From Candidatus Dadabacteria bacterium (GTDB taxonomy: Bacteria; Desulfobacterota_D; UBA1144; Nemesobacterales; UBA2774), in NCBI GenBank assembly GCA_003229065.1, contig QIHJ01000291.1, positions 1 through 6,566 on the forward strand: DNA of 6,566 nt, in the 5' to 3' direction. The notes under the pieces were generated by a model. It was not told where the DNA came from. It saw only the letters and a program-made list of their open reading frames with translations, and made no database searches. Of the stretch, positions 1 to 6,566 are shown piece after piece (within the stretch, counting starts at the first letter, position 1; every line of letters starts with the position of its first letter). The position numbers were made by a program, and so were the translations under genes.

Positions 1-3000
1 GAGACCGAGACCAGAATTAAAACGACCAAAGAGAACCTGAGCCGCGTAAACGACATGACACAAGAGGTCAAGCGGCAGATGGACACACTGTCACTTCAGG
101 CAGAGCAGGCAAGAGAGTTCCGGGAGCTTTCTCTTGAGGCAAAGGAGCTCGAGCTTAGACTTCAAAGGGCCAAGCTCAAAAAGCTCACAGAAAAAAAAGA
201 AGCGGTAACCGGCCACAAATCGGTATCGGATGAAGCGATATCGGGTTTGGAAAAGGAAAGTCTTAACGCTCTAAGTCAACACAAAAAAGTTAACTCCGAG
301 TCAGCTACCCTTGAGGATGAGATAGAGGAGCTTGAAAGAAAGAACTATGTAACAAAGACTGAGCTTCAGTCAAAGAAGTCCTCCCAGTATCTAATAAAAT
401 CCGAGATCTTAAACATAGACGCGTTTATTGAGAAGATGGTGAACGAGTCGGAATTACTCAAGGAGCAAGGCTCTGCACTAGACACAAACTTAAACCTTAA
501 AAAGAGCACGCTTGAGGAAGTAGAGCGTGATCTGAAAACTCTTAAGTCCGATATTGAACACAAAGAGACCGGGCTCTCGACCTTAAAATCCGATTCCACA
601 GATATAAGGGGTCAGCACGAAGAGACGAGGAGAACTATCTTTGCCACGCTTGATGAAGAGAGCAAGCTCAAGGTGCAGGCACTTGGTTTTGAGAAAGAGG
701 TGGAAGAGCTTAAACTCAGAAGAGAGGTAATGGAGCGGGAAGCTCGGGAGCTCGATGAGGAAAAGAAGAAAACGGCAAATGAAATCTCGGCTCTTGAAGG
801 CGCTTTGAACGATAATGTATCCTCAAAACAGAGGGTATCGGACATAAATAACCGCCTGGAGCAGTCTAAAGCCTCTTTAGAGGAAACCCGCGGCATAAAA
901 ACCGAGAAATTAGAATCTGTTAAAGAAGAGCTTAACGAGAACTCTTCCAGATTAAATGCGCTTAAGCAGATTGAGACGAATTATGAATGGCTGCCCGAGG
1001 GGATAAGGAATTTTATGCTGGAACATAAAGGCAGGGGTGTTCTAGGCACGGTCGCGGACTTTATTGTAGTACCTGAGGGCTATGAAAAAGCGGCTCAGGC
1101 TGCGCTCGGAGAGAAGCTTAACTGGATACTTGTGGAAGAAGAGTCAAAAGCCCTTCAAGCGGTGGAGACTTTAAGAAATAATTCTATTGGTAGAGGGACT
1201 TTCCTCGCAGTGAGTGGGCAGCCAGGGTATAAGGACTCAGAGGTGCCGGGCGGGCATCTGAAATCTCTTTCCGATATAGTCTCGGTAAAAGATATAGACG
1301 TCAGGGTCCTGGACAACCTCCTGGGCAAGGTGGTGCTTGCACCCACGATCGAGGAAGCTCTGAGACAGAACGCTCAGAGCAGGGACGGTCTATCTTACGT
1401 TACCTCCGAAGGAGACTCCGTGCAGTCAAACGGCGCCATTTCGGGCGGGGCGTCTCAGCCCGGGGTTTTTGAGAGAAAGAGAGAAACGGAGCAGCTCGGG
1501 GAGAGTATTGAAATAACCGAGAAAGATATACTCAAGCTGAGCAGTGAAATTGAGTCTGAGAATAAAGAGATTGAAAGTCTGGTCTCAAAAATAAAGCACA
1601 ATGATATTGAATTGATCGAGCTTGGAATTAAAGAAGCTGAGATCAAAAAAGATATCAATAACCTCAGATACAATACGGAGAGGCTCGATAAGAGGATAGG
1701 GACAGTGAACCTTGGCTTAGAGGAAGCGCTCCATGAAATCCGGGAGATTTTAACATCACTTGATCAGACAAAATCCAAAATTTACAGCCTTGATTCCGAG
1801 AAATCTGAGCTCGATGCGAAATATAAAGCAATAGAAGAGAAAATTGAGGCGGGGGAACTGAGAGAAAGGGCCATGGAAAGGGAAATCTCAAACCTGAGTA
1901 TCTCACGCGCATCTCTCACTGAAAAAGAAAAGAACCTCTATGAGGACATAAATGATATCGAGAATAGAAAAAATGATATAAATAGACGAATTGAGCGCGA
2001 ATTCGAGAGCATAGAACAAAAGAAGCGGGAGAAAGTGAGTTTTATCGAGAAAGACAGCTTAACAGCGGAAGAGATAAAAACTATTGAAGAGATAGTATCG
2101 GAGAGCGAAGAAAAGCTTCTTTCCATGAAGGAGAGAAGGACCGGACTGCTGCAGGAGTTAACCTCTGCGGATGAAAAAAGAGAAAGCATTAATACAGAGC
2201 TCTCTGAGCTCAGGCTAAAAAACAACTCATTCGAGCTTGATTTAAACAGTATACGGATAGAGATAGACAACATCATACAAAACCTTAAAAACAACAATAT
2301 TATAGAGGATATGGAGGAATTTCTGTCGGGGAGCCATGAAGACGGCGTACAGACCGAGAGCCTAGAGCTCTCGGGTGAAGAGTCAAGGCTCAATAAACTT
2401 CAGAGGAAAATAGAGCGGTTCGGCCCGGTAAACCTCCTGGCCCCCGAGGAGTACAACAAGCTCGAAGAGCGGTACGGATTCTTGACCGAGCAGATCGATG
2501 ACTTAATGCAGGCCCTGTCCTCACTTGGGAGAGCTATCAGTAAGATCGACAAGGAATCTGAGAAACGCTTCGGGGAAACGTTTGAGCTTATGGACAAGAA
2601 GTTCAGGGAGATATTCAGCCGCCTCTTCAGAGGGGGTGAAGGGAAATTGATACTCACGGAACCGGACAATATTCTTGAATCGGGAGTGGATGTAATGGTC
2701 AGACCCAGGGGTAAAAAGCTCCAGTCTATAAACCTGCTCTCAGGAGGAGAAAAGGCTCTTTCCGCAATTGCGCTTATCATATCCGCATGCCTGATCAAGC
2801 CCGCGCCGTTCCTTCTTTTCGATGAGATCGACGCTCCGCTAGATGACAGAAATACGTCCTATTTCACGGAGCTTATAAAGGAAATTGACAGCAATTCCCA
2901 GGTAATTATAATCACGCATAATAAAAAGACGATGCAGGAAGTAAACTCACTCATAGGAATTACATCCAATAAATCAGGCACTTCTACGGTGGTATCGGTC

Positions 3001-3012
3001 GAGCTTAACTAG
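1..3012 (+). CDS. smc: Chromosome segregation/condensation ATPase SMC, 5'-truncated by the window edge
   Basis: SMC dimers, with ScpA/ScpB partners, bind and compact the nucleoid and aid chromosome segregation through ATP-driven DNA loop extrusion. The frame is open from base 1, giving 1003 visible residues. Bacterial SMCs are usually about 1150-1200 residues, so roughly 170 N-terminal residues, including the Walker A half of the head, lie outside. Visible parts in order (fragment numbering): a long Glu/Lys/Leu-rich coiled-coil arm (about 1-335); the hinge (about 338-490, from GVLGTVADFIVV to NGAISGGASQPG); the returning coiled coil (about 495-800); and the C-terminal head with FGPVNLLAPEEY near 807, the ABC signature LLSGGEKAL (bases 2734-2760), Walker B FLLFDE (2809-2826), the D-loop DAPLDD and ITHNKKTM. 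It ends VVSVELN, like family C-termini. The ATG at 55 lies inside the coiled coil, has no SD and is not the true start. The visible catalytic motifs are intact and I see no frameshift. MukB and Rad50 are excluded by the hinge and head motifs. Confidence 0.96.
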   Translation, partial: ETETRIKTTKENLSRVNDMTQEVKRQMDTLSLQAEQAREFRELSLEAKELELRLQRAKLKKLTEKKEAVTGHKSVSDEAISGLEKESLNALSQHKKVNSESATLEDEIEELERKNYVTKTELQSKKSSQYLIKSEILNIDAFIEKMVNESELLKEQGSALDTNLNLKKSTLEEVERDLKTLKSDIEHKETGLSTLKSDSTDIRGQHEETRRTIFATLDEESKLKVQALGFEKEVEELKLRREVMEREARELDEEKKKTANEISALEGALNDNVSSKQRVSDINNRLEQSKASLEETRGIKTEKLESVKEELNENSSRLNALKQIETNYEWLPEGIRNFMLEHKGRGVLGTVADFIVVPEGYEKAAQAALGEKLNWILVEEESKALQAVETLRNNSIGRGTFLAVSGQPGYKDSEVPGGHLKSLSDIVSVKDIDVRVLDNLLGKVVLAPTIEEALRQNAQSRDGLSYVTSEGDSVQSNGAISGGASQPGVFERKRETEQLGESIEITEKDILKLSSEIESENKEIESLVSKIKHNDIELIELGIKEAEIKKDINNLRYNTERLDKRIGTVNLGLEEALHEIREILTSLDQTKSKIYSLDSEKSELDAKYKAIEEKIEAGELRERAMEREISNLSISRASLTEKEKNLYEDINDIENRKNDINRRIEREFESIEQKKREKVSFIEKDSLTAEEIKTIEEIVSESEEKLLSMKERRTGLLQELTSADEKRESINTELSELRLKNNSFELDLNSIRIEIDNIIQNLKNNNIIEDMEEFLSGSHEDGVQTESLELSGEESRLNKLQRKIERFGPVNLLAPEEYNKLEERYGFLTEQIDDLMQALSSLGRAISKIDKESEKRFGETFELMDKKFREIFSRLFRGGEGKLILTEPDNILESGVDVMVRPRGKKLQSINLLSGGEKALSAIALIISACLIKPAPFLLFDEIDAPLDDRNTSYFTELIKEIDSNSQVIIITHNKKTMQEVNSLIGITSNKSGTSTVVSVELN

Positions 3013-3102
3013 GTCTCTCGGTTACACTCAAAGACTTATTTGCAGTAATTTAAGAATGGGCTGGAAACGATAAAAACAGTGAATATATATATTTTATATG
3101 AT

Positions 3103-3131
3103 TTGTGATAGAGAGCTTTTACACATATACT
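3103..3131 (+). promoter_or_regulatory. Predicted sigma70-type promoter of secA
   Basis: TTGTGA (3103-3108, 4/6 to the -35 consensus) and TATACT (3126-3131, 5/6 to the -10 consensus) are separated by exactly 17 bases. Transcription would start near 3138, leaving a leader of about 30 bases that contains the secA ribosome binding site. The stretch just upstream (about 3068-3102) is very AT-rich and includes the 12-base palindrome AATATATATATT (3082-3093), which could act as an UP element. I found no hairpin plus T-run terminator for smc in 3013-3100, so read-through from smc may also contribute. The promoter is inferred from sequence match only. Confidence 0.6.
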
Positions 3132-3152
3132 TTTAGGGTTTGTAAGATATCC

Positions 3153-3157
3153 GGAGG
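3153..3157 (+). promoter_or_regulatory. Ribosome binding site of secA
   Basis: GGAGG lies 11 bases before the ATG at 3169, slightly wider than the common 5-9 bases. It decides the start: the next in-frame ATG (3184) would be 26 bases away and would remove the N-terminal MLSYL, which fits the family's usual beginning. Confidence 0.75.
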
Positions 3158-3168
3158 TTCTTCGCCAT

Positions 3169-6027
3169 ATGCTTTCTTATTTAATGAAAAAGATCGTAGG
3201 TTCCCAGAATGAAAGGGAGATAAAACAAATCTCTTCTGTAGTAGAAGCAATAAATGAGCTTGAAAATGATCTGTTTAAACTGCCAAATACGGCACTGAGA
3301 GAGAAAACGGATGAATTCTCAGATAATATCAAATCCGTACTTAACGGCGGGAATATTCTTGATGATGAGGATCTGGCAAAAGCGCTTGAGAATAAGCTTG
3401 AGGAAATTCTGCCTGAGGCCTTTGCACTTGTAAGGGAGGCGTCCAGAAGAGCTCTGGGGATGCGGCACTTCGACGTCCAGCTAATTGGCGGGGTGGGGCT
3501 CCACCAGGGCAAGATTGCCGAGATGAAAACGGGTGAGGGTAAAACGCTGGTCGCAGCCCTTCCTCTTTACTTAAACGGCGTCACGGGCCTCGGCGCGCAT
3601 CTTATAACGGTAAACGACTACCTGGCCAGAAGAGACGCCATCTGGATGGGGCCTATCTACAAAATTTTGGGTCTCGGCATCGGCATAGTAAACCACGAGA
3701 TATCGTATCGACTGGAGTGGGAAGACGAAGAGCGCGCTCAGCATGCTATCGAGAATAACCTGAGCGTCTGGCCTAAAGAGTACGCCGATATGGACATACC
3801 ACCTGAGAGAAACCTCGACGTTCTTTCGGCTTTTAAGACGAAGATCGTTGAATGCTCAAGGAAAGAAGCTTACCGGGCGCACGCAACATACGGTACGAAT
3901 AACGAATTCGGGTTTGATTATCTAAGAGACAATATGAAGTTCTCACTCGATGATTACGTCCAAAGGGACCACAACTTCGGAATCGTAGATGAGGTAGACA
4001 GCATTCTCATCGACGAAGCCCGAACTCCGTTAATTATTTCCGGTCCATCTGAAGACTCAACGCAGCTCTACTACGACATTAACAAGATAGTGACGAGGCT
4101 GACACCTGAAGTTGACTTCACTATTGACGAGAAGACCAAACAGGTCACTCCAACCGAAGAAGGGTCTAATAAGGTAGAAAAGGCCCTTAGCATATCAAAC
4201 ATTTATGACACGGTAAACCTGGAGCTCCTTCACCACGTAATACAGGGGCTAAAGGCGCACAACCTCTTTAACAAAGACGTCGACTACATGGTAAAAGACG
4301 GTCAGGTAATCATAGTGGACGAATTTACCGGGAGGCTTATGCCCGGAAGACGCTGGAGCGACGGACTGCATCAAGCCGTAGAGGCAAAGGAAGGGGTTGA
4401 TATCGAGAACGAAAACCAGACCCTTGCCACAATTACGATTCAGAACTACTTCAGGATGTACAGGAAGCTTGCAGGTATGACGGGAACCGCGGACACAGAG
4501 GCATTCGAGTTTAAAAACATCTATAAGCTCAACGTAAACGTCATCCCGACAAACAAGCCTATGATCAGAGCGGACAATAACGACTCTATATATAAGACAG
4601 AAGATGAAAAGTTCTCCGCAGTCGTCAATGAGATAAAAGATATGAACGAAGAGGGCCGGCCCATGCTCGTCGGAACCACCTCGATTGAGAAATCTGAGAA
4701 GCTGAACAAGCTGCTTCAGGAAATGAAGGTTCCTCACCAGGTCCTAAACGCTAAGCAGCACGAAAACGAGGCAGGGATTGTGGCACAGGCGGGAAGAATA
4801 GGCGCCGTGACTATTGCGACCAATATGGCGGGCAGGGGTACTGACATAGTGCTCGGCGGAAACCCGGAGCACCTGGCCGAAGAAATATTAAAAAAGAAAT
4901 TCAAAATAAGCCCCGAGGAAGCGGACCCCGAACAGTTCGAGGAATCGATGCTCGAGGCTAGAGCCATTTGCGAAGGTGAAAAGAAAAGAGTGATAGAGCT
5001 CGGCGGGCTTCATATAATCGGCACAGAGCGCCACGAATCAAGGAGAATAGATAACCAGCTGAGGGGTAGAGCAGGGAGGCAGGGAGACCCCGGCTCTTCA
5101 CGCTTTTTCGTGTCGCTTGAAGACGATCTGATGAGAATATTCGCTTCAGAGACCATAACAAAGGTAATGGACAAGCTCGGGTGGGAAGAGGGAGAGCCCA
5201 TCGAGCACGGTATGATAACGAAATCCATAGAGAACGCTCAGAAGAAAGTTGAGGGAAGGAACTTCGATATAAGAAAGCATCTTCTTGAATACGACGACGT
5301 TCTGAATACACAAAGAGGGGTCATCTATACAAAGAGGAAAGAATACCTGAGCGGGGGCGACAACCTAAAAGAGAACCTTTACGAAATGGCTGATGAGATT
5401 ATCGACGATTTGACCGCGTCGATGGTGCCTGAAAAGGCAAACTCGGAGGACCTTGAGCTTGACGACTTGCGCGAGTCAGTTCAAACGGTGTTTAACCTTG
5501 AGCCTGATTTTGAAGCGCTTAAGGGAAACGGCATAAAGAGAGAGGACGTAACCGAGTACATAAGAGAAAAGGTGCGCACTTACTATGAGGAGAAAGAGCA
5601 GGGGATAAGCCCTGAAACTATGAGGCAGATTGAGAGGTACCTGATGCTTCAGACGCTCGATTTCCTGTGGAAGGACCACCTGCTAAACATGGACCACTTA
5701 CGTGAGGGTATAGGGCTCAGGGGATACGCGCAGAAAAACCCGCTGCATGAGTATAAGAAAGAGGGGTACGATATGTTCGGGTCGCTTATGAACCGCTTGT
5801 CCGACGACGTTTGCGAGAAGCTCTTTAAGGTGCAGCCTGTGAGTGAAACCGATATGGCGAGGCTTGAGAGACGCAGAAATGAAGAGCAGCAGAGGATGAC
5901 TATGAGCAGGGGCGAGGAAGAGGAAAAGAGAAAACCCATCAGACGTCAGCAAAAGAAAATCGGAAGAAACGACCCATGTCCATGCGGAAGCGGTAAGAAA
6001 TACAAAAAATGCCACGGCAAAGCCTAA
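3169..6027 (+). CDS. secA: Preprotein translocase ATPase SecA
   Basis: SecA is the cytosolic and membrane-peripheral motor that uses ATP to push unfolded preproteins through SecYEG. The protein has 952 residues, somewhat longer than the roughly 830-900 of many SecAs. In order: N-terminal helix [17 protein letters not shown]-motif region [11 protein letters not shown] (98-108); Walker A TGEGKT (121-126); [10 protein letters not shown] (147-156); [17 protein letters not shown] (240-256); Walker B IVDEVDS (272-278); preprotein cross-linking region (about 290-420); GMTGTA (436-441); NBD2 with [10 protein letters not shown] (551-560) and the arginine-finger motif [13 protein letters not shown] (630-642); helical scaffold/wing with [22 protein letters not shown] (834-855, quoted in part). 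A charged linker (about 893-930) leads to a SEC-C zinc site, C937, C939, C948 and H949, which in the family binds SecB or ribosomes. All key ATPase residues are present. Between G172 and K232 there are about 59 residues where E. coli SecA, from memory, has about 11, so NBD1 carries an extra segment of roughly 45-50 residues. The upstream promoter suggests separate transcription from smc. Confidence 0.98.
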   Translation: MLSYLMKKIVGSQNEREIKQISSVVEAINELENDLFKLPNTALREKTDEFSDNIKSVLNGGNILDDEDLAKALENKLEEILPEAFALVREASRRALGMRHFDVQLIGGVGLHQGKIAEMKTGEGKTLVAALPLYLNGVTGLGAHLITVNDYLARRDAIWMGPIYKILGLGIGIVNHEISYRLEWEDEERAQHAIENNLSVWPKEYADMDIPPERNLDVLSAFKTKIVECSRKEAYRAHATYGTNNEFGFDYLRDNMKFSLDDYVQRDHNFGIVDEVDSILIDEARTPLIISGPSEDSTQLYYDINKIVTRLTPEVDFTIDEKTKQVTPTEEGSNKVEKALSISNIYDTVNLELLHHVIQGLKAHNLFNKDVDYMVKDGQVIIVDEFTGRLMPGRRWSDGLHQAVEAKEGVDIENENQTLATITIQNYFRMYRKLAGMTGTADTEAFEFKNIYKLNVNVIPTNKPMIRADNNDSIYKTEDEKFSAVVNEIKDMNEEGRPMLVGTTSIEKSEKLNKLLQEMKVPHQVLNAKQHENEAGIVAQAGRIGAVTIATNMAGRGTDIVLGGNPEHLAEEILKKKFKISPEEADPEQFEESMLEARAICEGEKKRVIELGGLHIIGTERHESRRIDNQLRGRAGRQGDPGSSRFFVSLEDDLMRIFASETITKVMDKLGWEEGEPIEHGMITKSIENAQKKVEGRNFDIRKHLLEYDDVLNTQRGVIYTKRKEYLSGGDNLKENLYEMADEIIDDLTASMVPEKANSEDLELDDLRESVQTVFNLEPDFEALKGNGIKREDVTEYIREKVRTYYEEKEQGISPETMRQIERYLMLQTLDFLWKDHLLNMDHLREGIGLRGYAQKNPLHEYKKEGYDMFGSLMNRLSDDVCEKLFKVQPVSETDMARLERRRNEEQQRMTMSRGEEEEKRKPIRRQQKKIGRNDPCPCGSGKKYKKCHGKA

Positions 6028-6028
6028 T

Positions 6029-6192
6029 GGGGACAGAGGCGAGCGCTTCACAGCGATGCCAGGTATAAAGTATGGGGACAGAGGCTGGGGGCGGGCGGGA
6101 GTGCGGAGCACGATCCGGGGGAATAAAATCAGGGGGCAGCGAGTGAATGTCGTGTGTGAATGAGAGCAGGAATAAAATTAGGGGACAGAGGC
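6029..6192 (+). repeat. Three copies of GGGGACAGAGGC
   Basis: Exact 12-base copies lie at 6029-6040, 6074-6085 and 6181-6192. The first and third continue with GA and then a related CTTC segment. In the third copy GAGGC (6188-6192) can pair with GCCTC (6205-6209) to form a short REP-like stem; the other copies lack such an exact partner. GGGGACAG motifs are, from general knowledge, frequent in intergenic repeats of environmental bacteria, some of them linked to REP-associated (Y1/IS200-like) transposases. No transposase is present in this window, so that link is only a suggestion. Confidence 0.7.
6132..6181 (+). repeat. 50-base direct repeat, copy 1
   Basis: This begins GGGGGCAGCGAG and ends AATAAAATTAG. 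It matches bases 6240-6289 at 49 of 50 positions; the only difference is T6148 against C6256. The copies are 108 bases apart. The unit also contains GTGAATG twice (6143-6149 and 6156-6162). The near-identity contrasts with the more degenerate modules around it and suggests a more recent duplication. Confidence 0.9.
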
Positions 6193-6239
6193 GACCCTTC
6201 GAGAGCCTCAGGGTGAGCGGGTTTATGTGCGATGCCGAT

Positions 6240-6289
6240 GGGGGCAGCGAGTGAACGTCGTGTGTGAATGAGAGCAGGAATAAAATTAG
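6240..6289 (+). repeat. 50-base direct repeat, copy 2
   Basis: Second copy of the unit at 6132-6181, with C6256 in place of T6148. Flanks differ on both sides: copy 1 continues into GGGACAGAGGC, while copy 2 continues into TACAGCGATGCC. The repeat is therefore a bounded block and not part of a simple tandem array. Confidence 0.9.
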
Positions 6290-6390
6290 TACAGCGATGC
6301 CCGCAGGTATAAAATCAGAAGACGGACCGGAGCACGAGGTGCGATCGGGGGGCGGGTATAAATCAAGATGCAGGATGAAAAGGTTGTTTA

Positions 6391-6410
6391 ACCACGAATG
6401 GACACGAATT
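6391..6410 (+). repeat. CACGAAT-type dispersed intergenic repeat remnant
   Basis: ACCACGAATGGACACGAATT holds two near-identical 10-base units built on CACGAAT. Related (A)CCACGAAT...ACACGAAT strings are familiar to me as dispersed intergenic repeats in many environmental bacterial genomes, often just before genes of the small GxxExxY family. In one frame it reads NHEWTRI, a peptide that recurs in spurious ORFs or over-extended N-termini for this reason. No GxxExxY gene body follows here: the frame closes at 6461. It is best read as an isolated remnant. Confidence 0.5.
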
Positions 6411-6453
6411 TACAATAAGGGACGTATAGAACGAAATGAGAAGATTCTGGGCG

Positions 6454-6481
6454 TGCAATAGTGTACAATATATACATTGCA
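6454..6481 (+). promoter_or_regulatory. Hairpin/inverted repeat upstream of a possible new gene
   Basis: TGCAAT (6454-6459), a single unpaired A, then GTGTA (6461-6465) pair with TATAC (6471-6475) and ATTGCA (6476-6481) around the 5-base loop CAATA. This gives an 11-pair stem with one G-U pair and one bulge. No T-run follows, so it is not a standard terminator. It spans TACAAT (6464-6469), a 5/6 match to a -10 box, although no good -35 sits upstream. An operator or a leader RNA hairpin for the downstream ATG is possible. The function is not established. Confidence 0.35.
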
Positions 6482-6501
6482 GTAAATATCCGTAACGTAA
6501 C

Positions 6502-6507
6502 GGAGAA
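6502..6507 (+). promoter_or_regulatory. Possible ribosome binding site for the ORF starting at 6517
   Basis: GGAGAA precedes the ATG at 6517; its GGAG core ends 11 bases before the start codon, the same spacing as in secA. It follows the short duplication CGTAACGTAA (6491-6500). Confidence 0.4.
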
Positions 6508-6516
6508 GATTAAAAT

Positions 6517-6566
6517 ATGAACCCGAATCGCAGAGTTTTTTATTTTCAAGGTAAAAAACCGCCGTT
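6517..6566 (+). CDS. Possible start of a downstream gene, cut by the window end
   Basis: The ATG at 6517 opens 16 codons without a stop to the window edge, reading MNPNRRVFYFQGKKPP. Support comes from the SD-like GGAGAA at a spacing that matches secA and from the position after a long non-coding stretch. The peptide is too short to recognise and I assign no function. The same bases contain an inverted repeat, GTTTTTTA (6535-6542) and TAAAAAAC (6552-6559), so chance remains a real alternative. Confidence 0.4.
   Translation, partial: MNPNRRVFYFQGKKPP

Larger units (their letters stand above)
6029..6374 (+). repeat. Mosaic of short degenerate direct repeats downstream of secA
   Basis: This stretch starts two bases after the secA stop and has no credible gene. 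It is built from shuffled copies of a few short modules, all in the same orientation. The core module, GG(T/A)ATAAA followed by about ten bases ending CAG or CGG, begins at 6062, 6120, 6169, 6277, 6306 and 6355. ACAGCGATGCC followed by AGGTATAAA occurs at 6050-6069 and 6291-6313, with a 3-base insertion in the second. CGGAGCACGA occurs at 6104-6113 and 6328-6337, each followed by a G-run and another core module. The + strand is strongly G-rich and C-poor: in 6061-6120 I count 31 G and 9 C. No intrinsic terminator with a T-run follows secA. The imperfect hairpin at 6038-6060 (GGC and CGCT paired with AGCG and GCC) lacks one. The pattern resembles decayed REP-like or dispersed intergenic repeats. 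The family is not identified. Confidence 0.8.

Noticed and set aside
55..57. ATG at 55 as the smc start
   Set aside because: The frame is open upstream to base 1 with SMC-like coiled-coil sequence. There is no SD, and starting here would omit Walker A.
1938..2393. Long minus-strand ORF opposite smc (151 codons), and similar antisense ORFs elsewhere
   Set aside because: It is Ser/Leu/Phe-rich antisense of a Glu/Lys-rich coiled coil, a known shadow effect. The + strand gene is unambiguous.
4249..4737. 162-codon minus-strand ORF opposite secA
   Set aside because: It lies entirely within conserved secA coding sequence, with no SD or domain signal.
6038..6060. Intrinsic terminator of secA
   Set aside because: The hairpin is imperfect, with internal mismatches, and is followed by AGGTATAAAG instead of a T-run.
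5698..6111. Minus-strand ORF of 137 codons overlapping the secA end and the repeats
   Set aside because: Most of it is antisense to secA and the rest lies in G-rich repeats. The hydrophobic look follows from base composition.
6029..6374. CRISPR array
   Set aside because: Repeats are degenerate, unevenly spaced and of several kinds. There are no uniform spacers and no cas genes.
6264..6461. 65-residue + strand ORF in the repeat region
   Set aside because: It starts inside the second 50-base repeat copy, has no good SD, and its content comes from the repeats plus the CACGAAT element. No protein-family signal is visible.
6535..6559. Terminator-like inverted repeat GTTTTTTA / TAAAAAAC
   Set aside because: The 8-base arms are nearly all A/T, with a 9-base loop and no G/C-rich stem. 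It lies inside a possible coding start and is likely chance.

Overview
The window holds two bacterial housekeeping genes on the + strand, followed by about 540 bases of repeat-rich, mostly non-coding DNA. The first gene is a 5'-truncated smc (chromosome condensation ATPase). The second is a complete secA (preprotein translocase ATPase). No phage, plasmid, CRISPR, defence or biosynthetic genes are visible. Coding density, SD-led starts and a sigma70-type promoter show a bacterium of moderate GC. SecA ends in a Cys-rich SEC-C zinc motif, and its N-terminus resembles those of Desulfobacterota/Deltaproteobacteria-like lineages. This placement is a low-confidence impression, not a computed result.

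Layout: smc runs from the window edge to 3012. Its first head half, with Walker A, lies upstream of the window. A 156-base gap (3013-3168) carries an AT-rich tract, a well-formed promoter (TTGTGA, 17-base spacer, TATACT) and a GGAGG ribosome binding site, so secA (3169-6027) probably has its own transcription start. SMC and SecA act in separate processes (chromosome segregation and protein export), and nothing here suggests a joint function.

From 6028 to about 6375 the DNA is a mosaic of short degenerate direct repeats, strongly G-rich on the + strand. It contains a 50-base direct repeat at 108-base spacing (49/50 identical), three copies of GGGGACAGAGGC, and six copies of a GG(T/A)ATAAA-type module. 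At 6391-6410 there is a CACGAAT-type dispersed-repeat remnant. The last 110 bases carry a hairpin (6454-6481), an SD-like site and an ATG at 6517 that opens a reading frame to the window end, possibly the start of the next gene.

The two genes are ordinary. The only part that looks unexplained is the repeat mosaic after secA. I see no convincing evidence of a new biological system, and the most likely reading is decayed REP-like or other dispersed non-coding repeats.
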